The notes below the pieces were generated by a model. That model was not told the DNA's origin and did no database searches. It worked only from the letters and a program-made list of their open reading frames with translations. The translations under genes and the position numbers were made by a program. From NCBI RefSeq assembly GCF_030817655.1, contig NZ_JAUSZM010000003.1:8990001-9054000 (forward strand): a stretch of 64,000 nt of DNA, given 5' to 3'. This DNA comes from Streptomyces sp. V4I2 (GTDB lineage: Bacteria > Actinomycetota > Actinomycetes > Streptomycetales > Streptomycetaceae). This document shows, in pieces, positions 8,972 through 17,879 of this stretch; position 1 is the stretch's first letter, and the number at the start of each line of letters is the position of its first letter.

Positions 8972-9127
8972 CCCGGCGCCGCCCGCACCGACACCGGCCC
9001 GGCGCCGCCCGCACCAACCCCGGCCCGGCACCGCCCGCACCAACCCCGGCTCGGCACCGCCCGCACCGACACCGGCTCGGCGCCGCCCGCACCGACACCG
9101 GCTCGGCGCCGCCCACACCAACCCCGC
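8972..9127. repeat. 26-bp minisatellite, six units
   Basis: Six tandem 26-bp units of the form CCCGGCGCCGCCCGCACCGA plus six bases, with few substitutions between units. The array begins exactly where recognisable thiolase sequence stops and ends about 85 bp before the TauE start. All frames read Pro/Ala/Arg repeats; no coding role is apparent. Confidence 0.85.
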
Positions 9128-9210
9128 CCCGACCTCGCCGCCCCAACACCGGTCACCTGGCGAGACACTCCTTACGCGCCTGGTTGCTTGCACATAGCAT
9201 CGGTCTCCGC

Positions 9211-9984
9211 ATGAACACCATGACCCTCTGGCACATCACCGGCTGGGAGTTCGCCGCCCTCGCCTTCGCCGCCCTGCTCGTCGGCTTCTCCAAGACCGCC
9301 GTGAGCGGGGCCAACACGGTCAGCCTCGCGATCTTCGCCGCCGTGCTGCCCGCCCGCGCCTCCACCGGCGTGCTCCTGCCGGTCCTGATCGCGGGGGACC
9401 TGCTCGCCGTGCTCACCTACCGGCGGCACGCCCACTGGCCCACGCTGTGGCGACTGTTCCCGGCGGTCGCGGTCGGCGTGGTCGCCGGCACGCTGTTCCT
9501 GGTGTGGGCGGACGACGAGATCGTACGGACGTCGATCGGGGCGATCCTGCTGCTGATGGCCGGGGTGACGGTCTGGCGCCGCCGCAGGGCCGACACCGAG
9601 GAGGAACCCGACTCGGTCGCCACCCGATCGGGCCGCGTGAAGGCCCGTTCGTACGGCGTCCTCGGCGGCTTCACCACCATGGTCGCCAACGCGGGCGGCC
9701 CGGTGATGTCGATGTACCTGCTGTCCGCCGGCTTCCGCAAGCTCGGCTTCCTCGGTACCTCCGCCTTCTTCTTCCTGATCGTCAACGTGTCCAAGGTGCC
9801 CTTCAGTGTTGGGCTCGGTCTGATCGACGGCCGCTCACTGCTCCTTGACGCGGCGCTCGTGGCGTTCGTCGTGCCCGGTGCGTTCATCGGCAAATGGGCT
9901 GTGAACCGGATCAACCAGCGCCTGTTCGAGCAACTGGTGATCGGGGCGACGATCCTGGGCGGCCTACAGCTCCTGCTGCGCTAG
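9211..9984 (+). CDS. TauE/SafE-family membrane anion exporter
   Basis: Integral membrane protein of 257 residues with about eight hydrophobic segments, starting MNTMTLWHITGWEF (a second ATG lies 9 bases on). Family hallmarks are GFSKTAVSGANT near residue 25 and the internal repeat GGFTTMVANAGGPVMSMYLL at about 150, matching the two-repeat TauE/SafE (PF01925) fold. By family it moves sulfite, sulfoacetate or similar anions. Frames open upstream only because of the minisatellite. Its 3' end overlaps the HAD gene convergently by 21 bp. Confidence 0.9.
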   Translation: MNTMTLWHITGWEFAALAFAALLVGFSKTAVSGANTVSLAIFAAVLPARASTGVLLPVLIAGDLLAVLTYRRHAHWPTLWRLFPAVAVGVVAGTLFLVWADDEIVRTSIGAILLLMAGVTVWRRRRADTEEEPDSVATRSGRVKARSYGVLGGFTTMVANAGGPVMSMYLLSAGFRKLGFLGTSAFFFLIVNVSKVPFSVGLGLIDGRSLLLDAALVAFVVPGAFIGKWAVNRINQRLFEQLVIGATILGGLQLLLR

Positions 9985-10773
9985 TCCCAGCAGGGCGGGC
10001 AGGTCCGCGAAGGACTCGATGACGTGATCCGGCGTGCCGCTCGCCGCCTCGTGGGTCTCAGGCAGGTACTTGCCGGTCTTCACCAGCACCCCGGTGACAC
10101 CGGCGCGCTGCGCCGCCAGTACGTCGGACTCGATGTCGTCGCCCACCATCACCGCGTCCCGCGCGCCGACGCCGAGGTGCGCCAGCGCCGCCGCGAAGAA
10201 GGCCGCCGACGGCTTGCCCGTCACCTCGGCCTCGACCCGCGCGGCCTGCTCCAGGCCGACCAGGAAGGCACCGGAGTCGAGCCGCAGCCCGGCGTCGGTG
10301 CGCCAGTACAGATTGCGGTGCATCGCCACCAGCCGCGCACCGCGCTGCACCTGGCCGAAGGCCCGGTCGAGCGCCGCGTAGTCGAACTCGGGACCGGCCC
10401 CGCCCACCACCACGACATCCGGGACACTGTCGGTGTCGTCCGTGTCGAGGACGGTGACACCCTCCAGATCCAGGTCCTCCCGGATGTCACCGCTGTTCAG
10501 CAGGGCGCACCGCGCGCCGGGCCAGTGCTCGGCGAGATACGCGGCCGTGACGGCCGGCGCGGTCAGGATGTCCCCGGCGGTCACCGGGAACCCCGCGTCC
10601 GCCAGCGTTGCGGCGATCGACGCCCGCGTCCGGGACGTCGTGTTGGTGACCAGGGCCACCGCGAGACCGGCCTCCCGGATCTCCCGCAAGGCCTCGACCG
10701 CCCCCGGCAGCGGCTGCCACGACACGGTGAGAACCCCGTCGATGTCGATCAGGACGGCACGCACGGATTCCAT
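9964..10773 (-). CDS. HAD-superfamily phosphatase, subfamily IIA
   Basis: Soluble phosphohydrolase of 269 residues. HAD motif I is LIDIDGVLTV (nucleophile Asp and acid/base Asp), motif II is LVTNTTSRTR, the Lys of motif III is in EVTGKPS, and motif IV is MVGDDIESDV. The cap between motifs II and III is the C2 type of NagD/PGP-like enzymes, so small sugar phosphates or nucleotides are likely substrates. The ATG at 10773 gives the normal N-terminus MESVRAVLIDIDG. Divergent from cobK. Confidence 0.92.
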   Translation of the reverse strand: MESVRAVLIDIDGVLTVSWQPLPGAVEALREIREAGLAVALVTNTTSRTRASIAATLADAGFPVTAGDILTAPAVTAAYLAEHWPGARCALLNSGDIREDLDLEGVTVLDTDDTDSVPDVVVVGGAGPEFDYAALDRAFGQVQRGARLVAMHRNLYWRTDAGLRLDSGAFLVGLEQAARVEAEVTGKPSAAFFAAALAHLGVGARDAVMVGDDIESDVLAAQRAGVTGVLVKTGKYLPETHEAASGTPDHVIESFADLPALLGLAQQEL

Positions 10774-10857
10774 GCCTGGACGATAGCCACCCGGGCCCGG
10801 GAAGTCGGCTCGTACCCGGCGTGCTGTCCTCCGTCCGGGCCTCGTAGGCTCGGCGCC

Positions 10858-11595
10858 ATGCCTTCGCACGTCCTCATCCTCGGTGGTACCGCCGAGGCCC
10901 GGGAGCTGGCCGCCGTCCTCGCGGCCCGCCGCGGTCTTCGTGTCACCACCTCGCTCGCCGGACGCGTGGCGCGGCCCGGGGTGATCGCGGGGGACGTACG
11001 GATCGGGGGCTTCGGCGGGGCGGAGGGGCTCGCCGACTGGCTGCGCGAGCAGCGCGTGGACGCGCTCGTCGACGCCACGCATCCCTTCGCCGCCGGGATC
11101 ACCGCGAACGCGGCGGCGGCAGCGGCGGCGACCGGGACTCCCGCGGTGGTTCTGCACCGCCCGCCCTGGCGGCCCGGCCCCGAGGACCGCTGGCACACGG
11201 TCTCGTCCTTGGAGGCGGCCGCGGCCCTGGTGCCGCGGCTCGGCCGACGGCTGTTCCTGACCACCGGGCGCCTGGGCCTCGCCGCCTTCGCGCACCTGAC
11301 GGACCTGCACTTCGTCGTACGGTCCGTTGAACTGCCCGACCCGCCGATGCCGCCGCACACCGAAGTCCTGCTGGCGCGCGGCCCGTTCACCGTAGCCGAC
11401 GAGTCCGCGCTGCTGTACGACCACTGCATCGACGTACTGGTGACCAAGGACAGCGGGGGAGAGGCGACGTCGGCCAAGCTGACGGCCGCGCGCCACCTCG
11501 CGCTGCCCGTCGTGGTCGTGGCCCGCCCGCCACTTCCTCACGGCGTGACGACGGTCCCCGATGTGGCGGCGGCCCTGGCCTGGCTCGGCCTCTAG
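10858..11595 (+). CDS. cobK: Cobalt-precorrin-6A/precorrin-6A reductase
   Basis: NAD(P)H-dependent reductase of the cobalamin corrin-ring pathway, 245 residues. The N-terminal nucleotide-binding loop is LILGGTAEARELA, followed by TSLAGRV, the DATHPFA motif and, near the C-terminus, VTKDSGGEATSAKL, all characteristic of CobK/CbiJ. Start ATG at 10858. It sits apart from the main cobalamin genes but within 3 kb of cobF, which acts shortly before it in the aerobic pathway. No B12 riboswitch was recognised upstream. Confidence 0.93.
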   Translation: MPSHVLILGGTAEARELAAVLAARRGLRVTTSLAGRVARPGVIAGDVRIGGFGGAEGLADWLREQRVDALVDATHPFAAGITANAAAAAAATGTPAVVLHRPPWRPGPEDRWHTVSSLEAAAALVPRLGRRLFLTTGRLGLAAFAHLTDLHFVVRSVELPDPPMPPHTEVLLARGPFTVADESALLYDHCIDVLVTKDSGGEATSAKLTAARHLALPVVVVARPPLPHGVTTVPDVAAALAWLGL

Positions 11596-11607
11596 GCCCT
11601 GTCCGGC

Positions 11608-12111
11608 CTAGCCCGCGGCGACGACGGAGGCGCGGAGGCGGTCGACGGCGCGCAGTACCTCGTCGCGGTTCTTGGCGCTCTTGATCCAGGTGGGCAGGCG
11701 GGCGACGTAGGTCATTTTCTGACCTGTGTCGTACCAAGGAGCGCGTTCGCGCAGGGAGGCGCCGACGAACTGCCCGAGCAGATCCAGCTGTTCGAGGTTG
11801 TACGTCCAGAGTCCGCCGTGCCGGGTCTCGACCTGCAGCCAGAGCGGCAGGCGGAAGTACGGATCGCGGGCCGGCGAGTGGCGGCCGCCGGAGAACTCGA
11901 TCGACCCGCCCTGCCAGGTCCGGGACAGCCCGCAGGCGCGGCAGACGAGACGGCGGGGCGCGAGCAGCCGCGTGGGCAGCGCTTCTTCGGTCGTCCTGTG
12001 GACCTCGACGTGCGCGATCCGCGTACAGCGTGGGCAGCGCACCAGTACCGAGTCGATGAAGTCGTATGTGGTGCTGCGCGGGTCACGGAAGCGGGTCGGT
12101 GCCGGAGACAT
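11608..12111 (-). CDS. Conserved hypothetical protein with a Cys-rich zinc ribbon
   Basis: Protein of 167 residues starting MSPAPTRFRDP. Two Cys pairs, CPRC (about 27-30) and CRAC (about 59-62), form a likely zinc ribbon. The following segment contains FRLPLWLQVETRHGGLWTYN, a conserved-looking motif in a family of short actinobacterial and firmicute proteins of unknown role. The C-terminus is basic (PTWIKSAKNRDEVLRAVDRL), which could support nucleic-acid binding. Convergent with cobK with a 12-bp gap. Confidence 0.75.
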   Translation of the reverse strand: MSPAPTRFRDPRSTTYDFIDSVLVRCPRCTRIAHVEVHRTTEEALPTRLLAPRRLVCRACGLSRTWQGGSIEFSGGRHSPARDPYFRLPLWLQVETRHGGLWTYNLEQLDLLGQFVGASLRERAPWYDTGQKMTYVARLPTWIKSAKNRDEVLRAVDRLRASVVAAG

Positions 12112-12154
12112 GCCGAGAGTATGGCCATCGCTCCGGCCACCCGGCACCTTGTTT

Positions 12155-14272
12155 TCAGCGGGCCGTGCTCGACGCCAACTCCGCCGGCTGATGCTGTGTC
12201 ACTCCATGGGTGAGGTCCTCCACCAGCAGCCGTTTCGCCATGGCGTCCACCGCGGCGCGCAGATCCGTCCCCGAGGGACGCCCGATGTCCTGCTCTACCC
12301 GGTCCGCCAGCCAGCTGCCCCAGGCCTCGCTGATGACCCGGGCCTCCCGGGCCCCCGCCTCGGTATAGGACAGGAGGGAGCCGTCGCGGGTCAGATAGCC
12401 CTCGTCGACCATGCGGTCGAAGACCGGCAACAGTACCTCCGGCGGCACGTGGCGGCGGGCGGCGATCATGCCGAGGCCGGCGTGGCCCACCATGCGGGTG
12501 AAGAGCTCGACCTGCATGACCGCCCAGGCACCGGCGATGTCGAGCCGGGTGTCGGCCTCCGTCATGAGCCGGCGGGCGGTGTCCAGGTCCGTACTGCCGA
12601 TGATCTTTCCGACGGTCGCCTCCAGCACGCGCTGCGAGTCCGCGCCGGACGGCTGGGCGAACCCCTCGCCCATGTCGGTCGAGCCGGCCCGCGCACTGTC
12701 CCGCAGCTCGACCTGCTTGAGGAACAGGGCGACCACGAAGCCGATGGCCGCGACCGGCACCGTCCACAGGAAGACGGTCTGGATGGTGTCGGCGTAGGCG
12801 CCGACGATCGGGGCGGCGACGTCGGAGGGGAGCTCGTGCAGGCCCTCGGGGCTGGTGGCCGCCCGGGTGACGGTGGCCGTGTCCACGGATCCCACCTCGG
12901 TCGCGGACGCGATCCCGTCCCTGAGGTTGGGCGTGAGGGAGTTGGTGTAGATCGTGCCGAAGACGGCCGTGCCGAAGGAACTGCCCAGCGTGCGGAAGAA
13001 GGTGACACCGGAGGTGGCGGTGCCGAGGTCGGTGTAGTCGACGGTGTTCTGCACGGCGATCGTCAGGACCTGCATGCACAGCCCGATGCCGGTGCCGAGC
13101 ACGAACATGTACAGGGACTCCAGCCAGGCACCGGTGGACGGGTCCATGAGCGACATCAGATACAGGCCGACCCCCATCACCAGGGAGCCGACGATCGGGA
13201 AGAACCGGTACTGCCCGGTCTTGCTGACCACGTTGCCGCTGAAGACCGACGCGATGAGCAGACCGAGCACCATCGGCAGCGTGCGCACACCGGAGACCGT
13301 GGCCGAGTCGCCGTCGACGTACTGCAGGTAGGTCGGCAGGTACGTCAGCGCGCCGAGCATCGCGAAGCCGACGATGAAACTGAGGATCGAGCAGACCGTG
13401 AACACCGGATTGCCGAACAGCCGCATCGGCAGCATCGGTTCGGCCGCCCGCGTCTCCACCCAGCAGAACAGCCCGAGCGCGACCGTACCGCCCACGAACA
13501 GGCCGACGATGACGCCGGAACCCCACGCGTACTCGTTGCCGCCCCAACTGGTCGCCAGGATCAGCGCGCTGGCGCCGACCGCGACGAACGCGATGCCCAG
13601 GTAGTCGATGACCGGCCGGATCGCCGACTTCACCACCGGGATGGTGCGGGCGGCCGCGATGACCACGACGATCGCGATGGGGACGTTGACGTAGAACGCC
13701 CAGCGCCAGGTCAGATGGTCCGTGAACAGGCCGCCCAGCAGCGGCCCGATGACCGTGGCCACCCCGAACACCGCGCCGATCGCGCCCTGGTACTTGCCGC
13801 GCTCCCGCAGCGGGATCACGTCGGCGATCAGCGCCATCGACGTCACCATCAGCCCGCCGGCGCCGATGCCCTGCATCGCCCGCCAGAGGATCAGCAGCGT
13901 CATGTTGGAGGCCAGACCGCACAGGAACGAGCCCGTGATGAAGACGATCGCGGAGACCTGGAAGACCACTTTGCGGCCGAACATGTCGCCGAACTTGCCG
14001 ACCAGGACCGTCGCCACGGTCTCCGCGAGGAGGTACGACGTGACGACCCACGACATGTGCTCCGCGCCGCCGAGATCCGACACCATCGTCGGCAACGCCG
14101 TGCCCACGATGGTCTGGTCGAGCGCCGCGAGCAGCATGCCCAGCATGATCGTCACGAAGACGACGTTGCGGCGGCGCTTGTCCAGAACGGGGGGGTTGGG
14201 CGGCGGCGGGCAGTGCGGTTTCCTCCACGACTGTAACGAGGTCACCTTCACACCGGTGGATTGCTCCCGCAT
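12155..14272 (-). CDS. DHA2-family MFS drug exporter with a C-terminal helical domain
   Basis: Proton-coupled multidrug exporter of the 14-helix DHA2 group, 705 residues. Motif A reads GKFGDMFGRKVVF, motif C-like sequence is GAVFGVATVIGPLLGG, and motif D1 is LDQTIVGTALPTM. The membrane part ends near residue 530. The remaining 175 residues form a soluble extension with a winged-helix-like pattern (LLPVFDRMVDEGYLTRDGSLLSYTEAG), about 200 residues beyond a usual DHA2 transporter; this extended type is known from Streptomyces. The start codon is uncertain: no good ribosome site precedes the ATG at 14272, and GTG codons at 14251 or 14245 are possible. Confidence 0.9.
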   Translation of the reverse strand: MREQSTGVKVTSLQSWRKPHCPPPPNPPVLDKRRRNVVFVTIMLGMLLAALDQTIVGTALPTMVSDLGGAEHMSWVVTSYLLAETVATVLVGKFGDMFGRKVVFQVSAIVFITGSFLCGLASNMTLLILWRAMQGIGAGGLMVTSMALIADVIPLRERGKYQGAIGAVFGVATVIGPLLGGLFTDHLTWRWAFYVNVPIAIVVVIAAARTIPVVKSAIRPVIDYLGIAFVAVGASALILATSWGGNEYAWGSGVIVGLFVGGTVALGLFCWVETRAAEPMLPMRLFGNPVFTVCSILSFIVGFAMLGALTYLPTYLQYVDGDSATVSGVRTLPMVLGLLIASVFSGNVVSKTGQYRFFPIVGSLVMGVGLYLMSLMDPSTGAWLESLYMFVLGTGIGLCMQVLTIAVQNTVDYTDLGTATSGVTFFRTLGSSFGTAVFGTIYTNSLTPNLRDGIASATEVGSVDTATVTRAATSPEGLHELPSDVAAPIVGAYADTIQTVFLWTVPVAAIGFVVALFLKQVELRDSARAGSTDMGEGFAQPSGADSQRVLEATVGKIIGSTDLDTARRLMTEADTRLDIAGAWAVMQVELFTRMVGHAGLGMIAARRHVPPEVLLPVFDRMVDEGYLTRDGSLLSYTEAGAREARVISEAWGSWLADRVEQDIGRPSGTDLRAAVDAMAKRLLVEDLTHGVTQHQPAELASSTAR

Positions 14273-14311
14273 GCGGGGACGGGCCGCACGAGTGCCCGGA
14301 CTACCCGTGCC

Positions 14312-15082
14312 TCACTCCTGCCGATTCCGGCGCAGCAGATACGTGTCCATGATCCAGCCCTTGCGCTCGCGGGCCTCCGCACGCAGCCGCTCGATCCGGG
14401 GCGCCGCCTCCGCGATCGGGCCGGCGGCGAGGATCTCGTCCGGCGTGCCGATGTAGGCGCCCCAGTAGATGTCGATGTCCTGGTCCGCGTACTGCCGGAA
14501 CGTCTGGTGGGCGTCGAGCATCACGACCACGTCGTCCACACCCTCGGGGAAGCCCTCGGCGAGCCGCCGGCCGGTGGTGATTTGCACGGGGCGGGCGACC
14601 CGGTTCAGGCCGGTGCGGTGCCGGGCGACGAGCGCGGAGACACTGCTGATGCCCGGCACGACGTCGTACTCGAACGCCACCGCGCCCCGTTCGAGGATCT
14701 CCTCGAGGATCCCGATCGTGCTGTCGTACAGCGCGGGATCCCCCCACACCAGGAACGCGCCGCTCTCGTCCTCGCCCAGCTCCTCGGCGATCAGCCGGGC
14801 GTAGATCTGCGCGCGGGCACTGCGCCAGTCACCGACCGCGGGGGAGTACGCGGCCCCGCCGGCCGCGCGGTCGCGCTCCGGGTCGCGCGCCTCGACGACG
14901 CGGTACGTGCCCTCCGGTACGTGCGCGTCGAGCATGTCCCGGCGCAGCTGCACGAGGTCGGACTTCACCTCGCCCTTGTCCAGGACGAAGAACACGTCCG
15001 TGCTCCGCAACGCCCTGACCGCCTGCAGGGTCAGCTGGTCGGGGTCGCCCGCGCCGATACCGATGACATGAATCTTTCGCAC
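14312..15082 (-). CDS. cobF: Precorrin-6A synthase (deacetylating)
   Basis: SAM-dependent methyltransferase of aerobic cobalamin synthesis that methylates C-1 of the corrin ring and releases acetate. 256 residues from the GTG at 15082 (VRKIHVIGIGAGDPDQLTLQ); a GTG 18 bases upstream is also possible. Tetrapyrrole-methylase signatures are the GIGAGDPDQLT loop, LVWGDPALYDSTIGIL and YDVVPGISSVSAL. It is followed by a 39-bp gap to the MFS gene and preceded by the DUF309 gene on the same strand. Works with CobK (10858-11595). Confidence 0.94.
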   Translation of the reverse strand: MRKIHVIGIGAGDPDQLTLQAVRALRSTDVFFVLDKGEVKSDLVQLRRDMLDAHVPEGTYRVVEARDPERDRAAGGAAYSPAVGDWRSARAQIYARLIAEELGEDESGAFLVWGDPALYDSTIGILEEILERGAVAFEYDVVPGISSVSALVARHRTGLNRVARPVQITTGRRLAEGFPEGVDDVVVMLDAHQTFRQYADQDIDIYWGAYIGTPDEILAAGPIAEAAPRIERLRAEARERKGWIMDTYLLRRNRQE

Positions 15083-15142
15083 GCCCCGAGTCTGCCGCAC
15101 GGCACTGACACCGCGGACACCGCGTCCCCGCCGGTCCCGGCG

Positions 15143-15670
15143 CTACGAGGCCGCTTCCCCTCGCAGCCGCGGCGCCCGCGCCCGCGCGTCGACGGTCCGC
15201 TCGCCCCGCTCCACGTCGTCGGCCAGCCGCCGCGCCCAGCCCACGATCCCCGGCAGGTCCATTCCGTACGGCCGCTCCCGCCCCGCCGCCGACGCCCACT
15301 CCGCCACGGCCCCGGCGCCGCGCCGCAGCAGCCGGGCGCCGCCCGTGACATTGCCCCGGGCCGCGTGCGTGAGCCCCACGGCGAGCTGCGCCAGGCCGCG
15401 CCACAGCCCGCGCTCCTCTTCGGGACCCGACTTCCAGGCGTCCTCGAACACCTCGTGCGCGTGGAACGGCTTCCCCGCGTCCAACAGCTCCTGGGCCTCG
15501 GCGACGCTCTCGTCCGGCGTGCGGACGACGCCCTCGGGCTGCCGCTCCACACCGTCCGAGCCGTACGGCAGCGGCCGCCCGAGCCCGTCCCGGGGCCGCG
15601 CGTTGCGCGCCCGCCCCTCGTCGTCCCGGTCCCGCGCGTCGGCCTGTCGTCCTGAGGATGCACTGCCCAT
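15143..15670 (-). CDS. DUF309 domain protein
   Basis: Cytoplasmic protein of 175 residues. The ATG at 15670 is chosen because any longer opening would run through the tRNA gene. After a low-complexity charged N-terminus (1-60), the DUF309 core appears with FHAHEVFEDAWKSG and LWRGLAQLAVGLTHAARGN, the conserved His/Glu/Trp pattern of this helical family. No function is established. It is on the same strand as cobF, 60 bp upstream. Confidence 0.87.
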   Translation of the reverse strand: MGSASSGRQADARDRDDEGRARNARPRDGLGRPLPYGSDGVERQPEGVVRTPDESVAEAQELLDAGKPFHAHEVFEDAWKSGPEEERGLWRGLAQLAVGLTHAARGNVTGGARLLRRGAGAVAEWASAAGRERPYGMDLPGIVGWARRLADDVERGERTVDARARAPRLRGEAAS

Positions 15671-15788
15671 ACGGCGATTGTCCCGCGCACCGCCCCCCAC
15701 CTCGCCCCGCCCCGCCTTCGGCGAGGCCTCCGACGTGGGGTAAAGTGCTCTTCGCGCGATCCCGCGGGTCACCGCGGGAGGCGCGCAC

Positions 15789-15862
<74 letters not shown>

Positions 15863-15870
15863 CGGTGTTG

Positions 15871-15906
15871 ACCAGCGGGTTTGCCGACAGTGGCAGACCC
15901 GCTGGT
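15871..15906 (+). terminator. Terminator of tRNA-Pro
   Basis: A 15-bp stem (ACCAGCGGGTTTGCC with its complement, one G-U pair) and a six-base loop start 8 bases after the tRNA and are followed by a short T-rich run (TGCCTTTG). Confidence 0.85.
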
Positions 15907-15934
15907 TGCCTTTGTGCGGTAGGCGACGGCGGCG

Positions 15935-16954
15935 TCATCCACCACCGTCCAGGTCGGCGCGTCGGCGGAGCACCCGCAGCTCGTCGCCGAGGAACTGCAT
16001 CTCGTACAGCTTTCCCCGCGCGTTGTCGAAGGGGCGGTGCAGGACCATCATCAGGCGGCCGTCGAAGGTTTCGAACAGCATGCCGTGACCGCTGTCGTCG
16101 CGGACCAACGGCCGCTGCTGCTGCCACGGTCCCGTCAGATCGCCGGACTTCGAGACGGCGTAGGTCTGCACATAGCCGCCGCTCACGGTGCCGTCCTGGC
16201 CGGCCGTGTTCTTCTCGTACGTCGACCACAGCATGAGCAGGGAGCCGTCAGGGGTGCGGTACAGCTGCGGGCCGTCGGTGATGTAGGGCGGGAGCTGATG
16301 CGGTACGCCGCCGGGTATCTGTTCGCTGATCCAGGACGCGTCCGAGGCCTTGAACAGGAAGACCGGCTCCCCGATCGACCGGGACAGGTCCGGGGCGAGC
16401 CGGATCGCTTCCATGGTTCCGTCGATGGTCTGCAGCCACTCGTGCGCGTACACCAACCAGGGCTGCCCGGACGGGTCGACGTAGAGCGTGCCGTCGAGGG
16501 TCATGAGGTGCTCGGGCGGCGTGGGGCGCGAGGGGGCGACGGCGGTGAAGGGACCCAGCAGCGAGTCCGAGACGGCCGTGATCGTGCCGCGCATGTGGTT
16601 CGGGGTCTGGAACGGCGCGCCCCACTGGTTCGGCGGTGGTACCGGAAGCGGCTTGTCCTGGTCGTGCAGCGTGGTGAACAGGTAGTACCTGTCGCCCCAC
16701 GCGTGCACCTCCGGCGCCCATCCGCCGTCGGTCGCCCAGATCCCCTGCTGCTCGGCGGTCAGGAACACCACGACGGGGCGCGTCCAGTCGCGCAGGTCGC
16801 GGCTGCGGTAGACCATCGTGCCGGTGCCGTCCACACCCGACACGGAAGGGTCGTTGGACGTGTAGAGGTGGTAGGTGCGGGTCTTCTTGTCGGCGACGAT
16901 GAACGGATCGTGCAGCGGCATGTCGGGAAGCCGCATCAGGTCGGTCTCAGCCAC
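15935..16954 (-). CDS. Glycoside hydrolase family 43 protein, predicted cytoplasmic
   Basis: Five-bladed beta-propeller glycosidase of 339 residues, by family acting on arabinan, xylan or related oligosaccharides. The catalytic-base region is MPLHDPFIVAD (Asp), followed by GGWAPEVHAWGDRYYLF, TLDGTLYVDPSGQPWLVYAHEW and TDGPQLYRTPDG, all characteristic of GH43. No signal peptide is visible, so it likely acts on imported oligosaccharides. The GTG at 16954 (VAETDLMRLPDMPLHD) is preferred; the Met at 16936 is an alternative and neither has a strong ribosome site. Divergent from the EEP gene with 64 bp between. Confidence 0.88.
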   Translation of the reverse strand: MAETDLMRLPDMPLHDPFIVADKKTRTYHLYTSNDPSVSGVDGTGTMVYRSRDLRDWTRPVVVFLTAEQQGIWATDGGWAPEVHAWGDRYYLFTTLHDQDKPLPVPPPNQWGAPFQTPNHMRGTITAVSDSLLGPFTAVAPSRPTPPEHLMTLDGTLYVDPSGQPWLVYAHEWLQTIDGTMEAIRLAPDLSRSIGEPVFLFKASDASWISEQIPGGVPHQLPPYITDGPQLYRTPDGSLLMLWSTYEKNTAGQDGTVSGGYVQTYAVSKSGDLTGPWQQQRPLVRDDSGHGMLFETFDGRLMMVLHRPFDNARGKLYEMQFLGDELRVLRRRADLDGGG

Positions 16955-17018
16955 GGCCGAAGAATACGTCGATGTGGTGGCGGCGGAAGCGTTGCGTCTT
17001 GTGAGGGTGGAGCCTGGC

Positions 17019-17879
17019 ATGCGGGTGGTGACCTGGAACGTCTGGGGCCGTTTCGGGCCCTGGCGCGAACGAGCGCCACGGATCCTGGCGACCTTGGACG
17101 AGCTGCGAGCGGACATCGTCTGCCTGCAGGAGGCCTGGAGCACGCAGGGCACGACCCAGGCCGACGAACTGGCCGCGCGGCTCGGTCTGCATGCGGTCTT
17201 CGGCCGAAGCCGGATGCCGAGACCAGATCCGGGTCCCGAGCCGGGTCCCGAGCCGGAGCCGGGTCCCGAGCCGGGTCCCGAGCCGGCTCCCGGTCCGAGG
17301 CCGCAGCCGGCCGCCGACGCCCCCGCTCTCGGTCTGGCGGTCCTCGGCGGGTGGCCCGTACTGGAGTACCGGCTGCACCGGCTGCCCGACGGCCCGGACG
17401 GCCCCTTGCATGATCGCGACCCCTCGATGGCTCTCGTCGTCACCTTCGAGCATCCGGCGGGTCCCCTGCACATCGCGACGGCCTGCCCGGACTGGCAGGC
17501 GGACCGTGCTGGCGCCCGGCTCGCCCAGAACCGCGGGCTGACGGCACTGCTCACCGACCCCGCTCTCGACGGCCCGCTGCCGGTCGTCCTCGCCGCCGAT
17601 CTCAACGCGCGCCCCGACACACCGGAGCTCCGCCCGCTGGCCCGGGCCTTCGTCGACGCCTGGGATGCGGCGCGTCCCGGAGAGCCCGGTTTCACCTTCA
17701 CCACCGGCAACGGCTTCGTCGGGTCACACGAGTGGCTCGCCGACGGACGGATCGACCACATCCTCGCGCGCCCGGGCACGCCCGGCCGTGCGGTCACCGT
17801 TCAGGCGGCTGCCCTGGCCGGCACCGCCGATCCGGCGCCGTCGGACCACTACGCCGTGGTGGCCGATCTGGGCTGGTGA
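17019..17879 (+). CDS. Endonuclease/exonuclease/phosphatase (EEP) family hydrolase
   Basis: Metal-dependent phosphodiesterase fold, 286 residues. Motifs in order are VVTWNVWG (Asn), VCLQEAW (catalytic Glu), DLNARPDTPE (Asp/Asn), GRIDHIL (Asp-His) and SDHYAVVADL (terminal Asp-His). ATG at 17019 with GGAG six bases upstream. It has no signal peptide. Between the second and third motifs lies a Pro/Glu/Gly repeat insert (about residues 68-98). Substrate unknown; possibilities include phospholipid head groups, inositol phosphates or nucleic acid. Confidence 0.88.
   Translation: MRVVTWNVWGRFGPWRERAPRILATLDELRADIVCLQEAWSTQGTTQADELAARLGLHAVFGRSRMPRPDPGPEPGPEPEPGPEPGPEPAPGPRPQPAADAPALGLAVLGGWPVLEYRLHRLPDGPDGPLHDRDPSMALVVTFEHPAGPLHIATACPDWQADRAGARLAQNRGLTALLTDPALDGPLPVVLAADLNARPDTPELRPLARAFVDAWDAARPGEPGFTFTTGNGFVGSHEWLADGRIDHILARPGTPGRAVTVQAAALAGTADPAPSDHYAVVADLGW
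17231..17302 (+). repeat. In-frame 12-bp repeat encoding Pro-Glu-Pro-Gly
   Basis: Tandem units of GGTCCCGAGCCG inside the EEP gene encode a flexible PEPG-rich loop of about 25 residues. Unit length is a multiple of three, so expansion or loss keeps the frame. Confidence 0.8.

Noticed and set aside
8972..9127. Minisatellite as a CRISPR array
   Set aside because: Units are contiguous with no unique spacers and no cas genes lie nearby; it is a simple tandem repeat.
10774..10857. B12 riboswitch upstream of cobK
   Set aside because: The gap is only 84 bp and shared with the HAD gene; no B12-box-like sequence was seen. The 60-bp gap upstream of cobF also lacks one.
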